Source: an uncultured Bacteroidales bacterium (GTDB taxonomy: Bacteria > Bacteroidota > Bacteroidia > Bacteroidales > Bacteroidaceae). Taken from it: 64,000 nucleotides of DNA. Positions 62,705 to 64,000 of the stretch are shown here, piece after piece (position 1 is the stretch's first letter; every line of letters begins with the position of its first letter). Location of the stretch: the NCBI GenBank assembly GCA_902779165.1, contig CACZAN010000018.1, positions 44,844 through 108,843 on the forward strand. Reading direction: 5' to 3'. Made by a program: the position numbers and the translations under genes. The notes under the pieces are model-generated. The model was not told where the DNA came from. It saw only the letters and a program-made list of their open reading frames with translations, and searched no databases.

Positions 62705-63756
62705 ATATTTCTGAAGTATTGGTGATAAGTTGTGCGCGAGTCTTCGGTCCACTGATATGGGCCGTAGAACTTCTCAATGAGTCGTTTGGGCAGAAGTCGC
62801 TCCATGTTTCGCAGGAGGATGATGTCGTACTTGCGGTGGAAATTAATCCAGCAGCCGTTGCAGTTCTTCGAGTAGTGGCACTGTGTCTGGCTGGATGTCG
62901 CGCCGTTGAAGATCTCGTCGAGCGACTGGTGGTGGATGTTGCCAAGAATGACGTCAAGATTCTGGCAGAGTGGCACGTCACCATTGCTATGGATGACAAG
63001 GCTGCTCATGATGCTTTGGCAGCGCAAACGCAAATGCCCATTGTGCCACTGGTCGTAGAGTGCCACAAAGTCGAAGTTCTCTTGTGTCTGGTGGATGCTC
63101 GCAGGAATTTGACTGATGAAGTCCGAAGCCGTCAGCAGTTCGCTCGTTGTGTCGAAGAAGGCCATTGTTCCGTAGATGCCTATGCGCACGTCCACGCCGT
63201 AGTGCTTGGCAATATCGATGACGAAGGCCATATCATCGAAGCTGTTCCAGGGCGAAAGACAGAACATCAGCGACAAAGGTACCTCATCTTTCAGTGCCTC
63301 CACCACATGAATCACATGGTCGTAGCCGTCGCGCCCTCGCATCAGTTGGTAAGTCTCGCGGTCACCGTCGAGAGAGACATACAGGTGCCGGGGCTGATAG
63401 AGTCGGACGACATCAATAACACGACGGGGCGCGAGACAATTAGAAAGCAGTGTGTAGTTCGGGTGATGCTCATGGAACCATGCCATGATTTCTGCCGCCT
63501 GCGGATGAAGGATGAACTCGCCGCCCTCCAGGCCAACGGTTGTCCGTTTGGTGATGCACTTGCTTTGCATGATTCGACGGATGTCATCGAGCGACAGATG
63601 TTCCACCTTCTTCTGCCAGATATTGCAGTGCTTGCAGCGAGACTGGCAAGCCGTGGTGGTGTAAATCATTAGCTGCGACAGCCGCTTGTGGCGCGGACGC
63701 ATGATGTTGTTCAGATAGAGGAGCCCGTTGTAGGCATAATCGTAAATCGTGTACAT
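62701..63756 (-). CDS. Radical SAM protein with SPASM-like C-terminus
   Basis: 351 residues. The 4Fe-4S site is CQSRCKHCNIW near residue 38 (CxxxCxxC), GLEGGEF follows as the GGE-type motif. The C-terminal region has CQNLDVILGNIHHQSLDEIF then CHYSKNCNGCW, an SPASM/twitch-like auxiliary cluster site. Such proteins modify peptides, sugars or polyketides by radical chemistry; LGNIHHQSLDEI is typical of the SPASM group. The partner is a Gfo/Idh/MocA oxidoreductase, which resembles surface-polysaccharide or modified-sugar gene pairs. No precursor peptide gene is visible in the window. A terminator precedes it. Confidence 0.83.
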   Translation of the reverse strand: MYTIYDYAYNGLLYLNNIMRPRHKRLSQLMIYTTTACQSRCKHCNIWQKKVEHLSLDDIRRIMQSKCITKRTTVGLEGGEFILHPQAAEIMAWFHEHHPNYTLLSNCLAPRRVIDVVRLYQPRHLYVSLDGDRETYQLMRGRDGYDHVIHVVEALKDEVPLSLMFCLSPWNSFDDMAFVIDIAKHYGVDVRIGIYGTMAFFDTTSELLTASDFISQIPASIHQTQENFDFVALYDQWHNGHLRLRCQSIMSSLVIHSNGDVPLCQNLDVILGNIHHQSLDEIFNGATSSQTQCHYSKNCNGCWINFHRKYDIILLRNMERLLPKRLIEKFYGPYQWTEDSRTTYHQYFRNI

Positions 63757-63802
63757 AAAAAATCGTTGCAGTTTCTACTTATAAAGTCTGAAACTGCAAC
63801 GA
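63757..63802 (-). terminator. Intrinsic terminator of the partial gene at the right edge
   Basis: Minus strand: CGTTGCAGTTTC/GAAACTGCAACG stem followed by ATTTTTT, just before the radical SAM start codon; it separates the two units. Confidence 0.8.
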
Positions 63803-63823
63803 ATGACTGCACAGAGAGCGTGA

Positions 63824-64000
63824 TTATTTCCTCAATTTACCCTTGCTTTCCAGATAGCTGGTGAACGTTTCCCACTGTGGGGCGCGTTTGTTGATATTTG
63901 CCTTCACCTGCTCGTCGTTGAGGAACTGCGGCGTATTGGGATAGCAGTCATAGAGATAGTAGCGATTGCTATCGATGACTTCGCCGTCCTCAATCTTGCC
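63824..64000 (-). CDS. C-terminal end of an unidentified protein (runs off the window)
   Basis: The last 58 codons of a minus-strand gene are visible, ending TSYLESKGKLRK and stop at 63824-63826. The visible part (RYYLYDCYPNTPQFLNDEQV) is not enough to name a family. It may be upstream of, but is separated by a terminator from, the radical SAM gene. Confidence 0.6.
   Translation of the reverse strand, partial: GKIEDGEVIDSNRYYLYDCYPNTPQFLNDEQVKANINKRAPQWETFTSYLESKGKLRK

Overview
The window looks like chromosomal DNA of a Bacteroidales bacterium, most probably a Prevotella-type member of the Prevotellaceae. Evidence: promoters of the Bacteroidetes form (TTTG, about 20 bases, TAnnTTTG) stand before many genes; the gene content includes TonB-dependent barrels with carboxypeptidase-like plug extensions, GLPGLI proteins, a three-gene fumarate reductase of the Bacteroidetes b558 type, ECF sigma factors, and glycoside hydrolases of families 3 and 43. 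No rRNA, tRNA, CRISPR array or intact transposase was recognised.

Region by region. (1) 1-6.3 kb is accessory: a partial serine acetyltransferase, then a repeat-rich stretch with a GLUG-type secreted protein, a minimal nucleotidyltransferase with a broken HEPN partner, and a WYL regulator next to a putative PD-(D/E)XK nuclease. Exact 40-base direct repeats lie at its two ends, and a 455-base direct repeat sits inside it. (2) 6.3-12.2 kb holds a lipoprotein, a strikingly structured noncoding element, and the frdCAB operon, which is interrupted between frdA and frdB by a four-helix-bundle (23S rRNA IVS-type) gene flanked by inverted TTGACRAG repeats. (3) 12.2-24.4 kb holds a Tat-type phosphoesterase, an EamA transporter, adenine deaminase, a DUF1573-GH3 fusion, a two-module GH43 enzyme, an AAA ATPase and a fucose-isomerase-like protein. 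(4) 24.4-25.2 kb is gene-poor, with a fragment of a mobile-element gene and three consecutive arrays of 22-base period. (5) 25.2-39.6 kb is a signalling and envelope cluster: an ECF sigma factor, an anti-sigma candidate, two outer-membrane barrels, three GLPGLI proteins, an S41 peptidase, and a sigma factor fused through a membrane segment to a TonB C-terminal domain. Five transcription units here share one promoter-like motif (GGTAA, 17 bases, CGTT-ATA). (6) 39.8-61.3 kb is a nitrogen/glutamine locus: glnB-amtB-barrel-purF-pyrG-asnB-carAB on the minus strand, diverging from dapF-dapL-gltB-gltD on the plus strand. (7) 61.6-64 kb holds a radical SAM/SPASM protein coupled to a Gfo/Idh/MocA oxidoreductase, plus one partial gene.

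The most unusual features are: the sigma-TonB fusion with its shared promoter motif; the IVS-type gene in the fumarate reductase operon, with short gene-less look-alikes of its flanks inserted in frame in a GH43 gene and in carAB; a CarA fused to only the first half of CarB; and at least four families of palindromic or tandem repeats that interrupt essential biosynthetic enzymes without breaking the reading frame.
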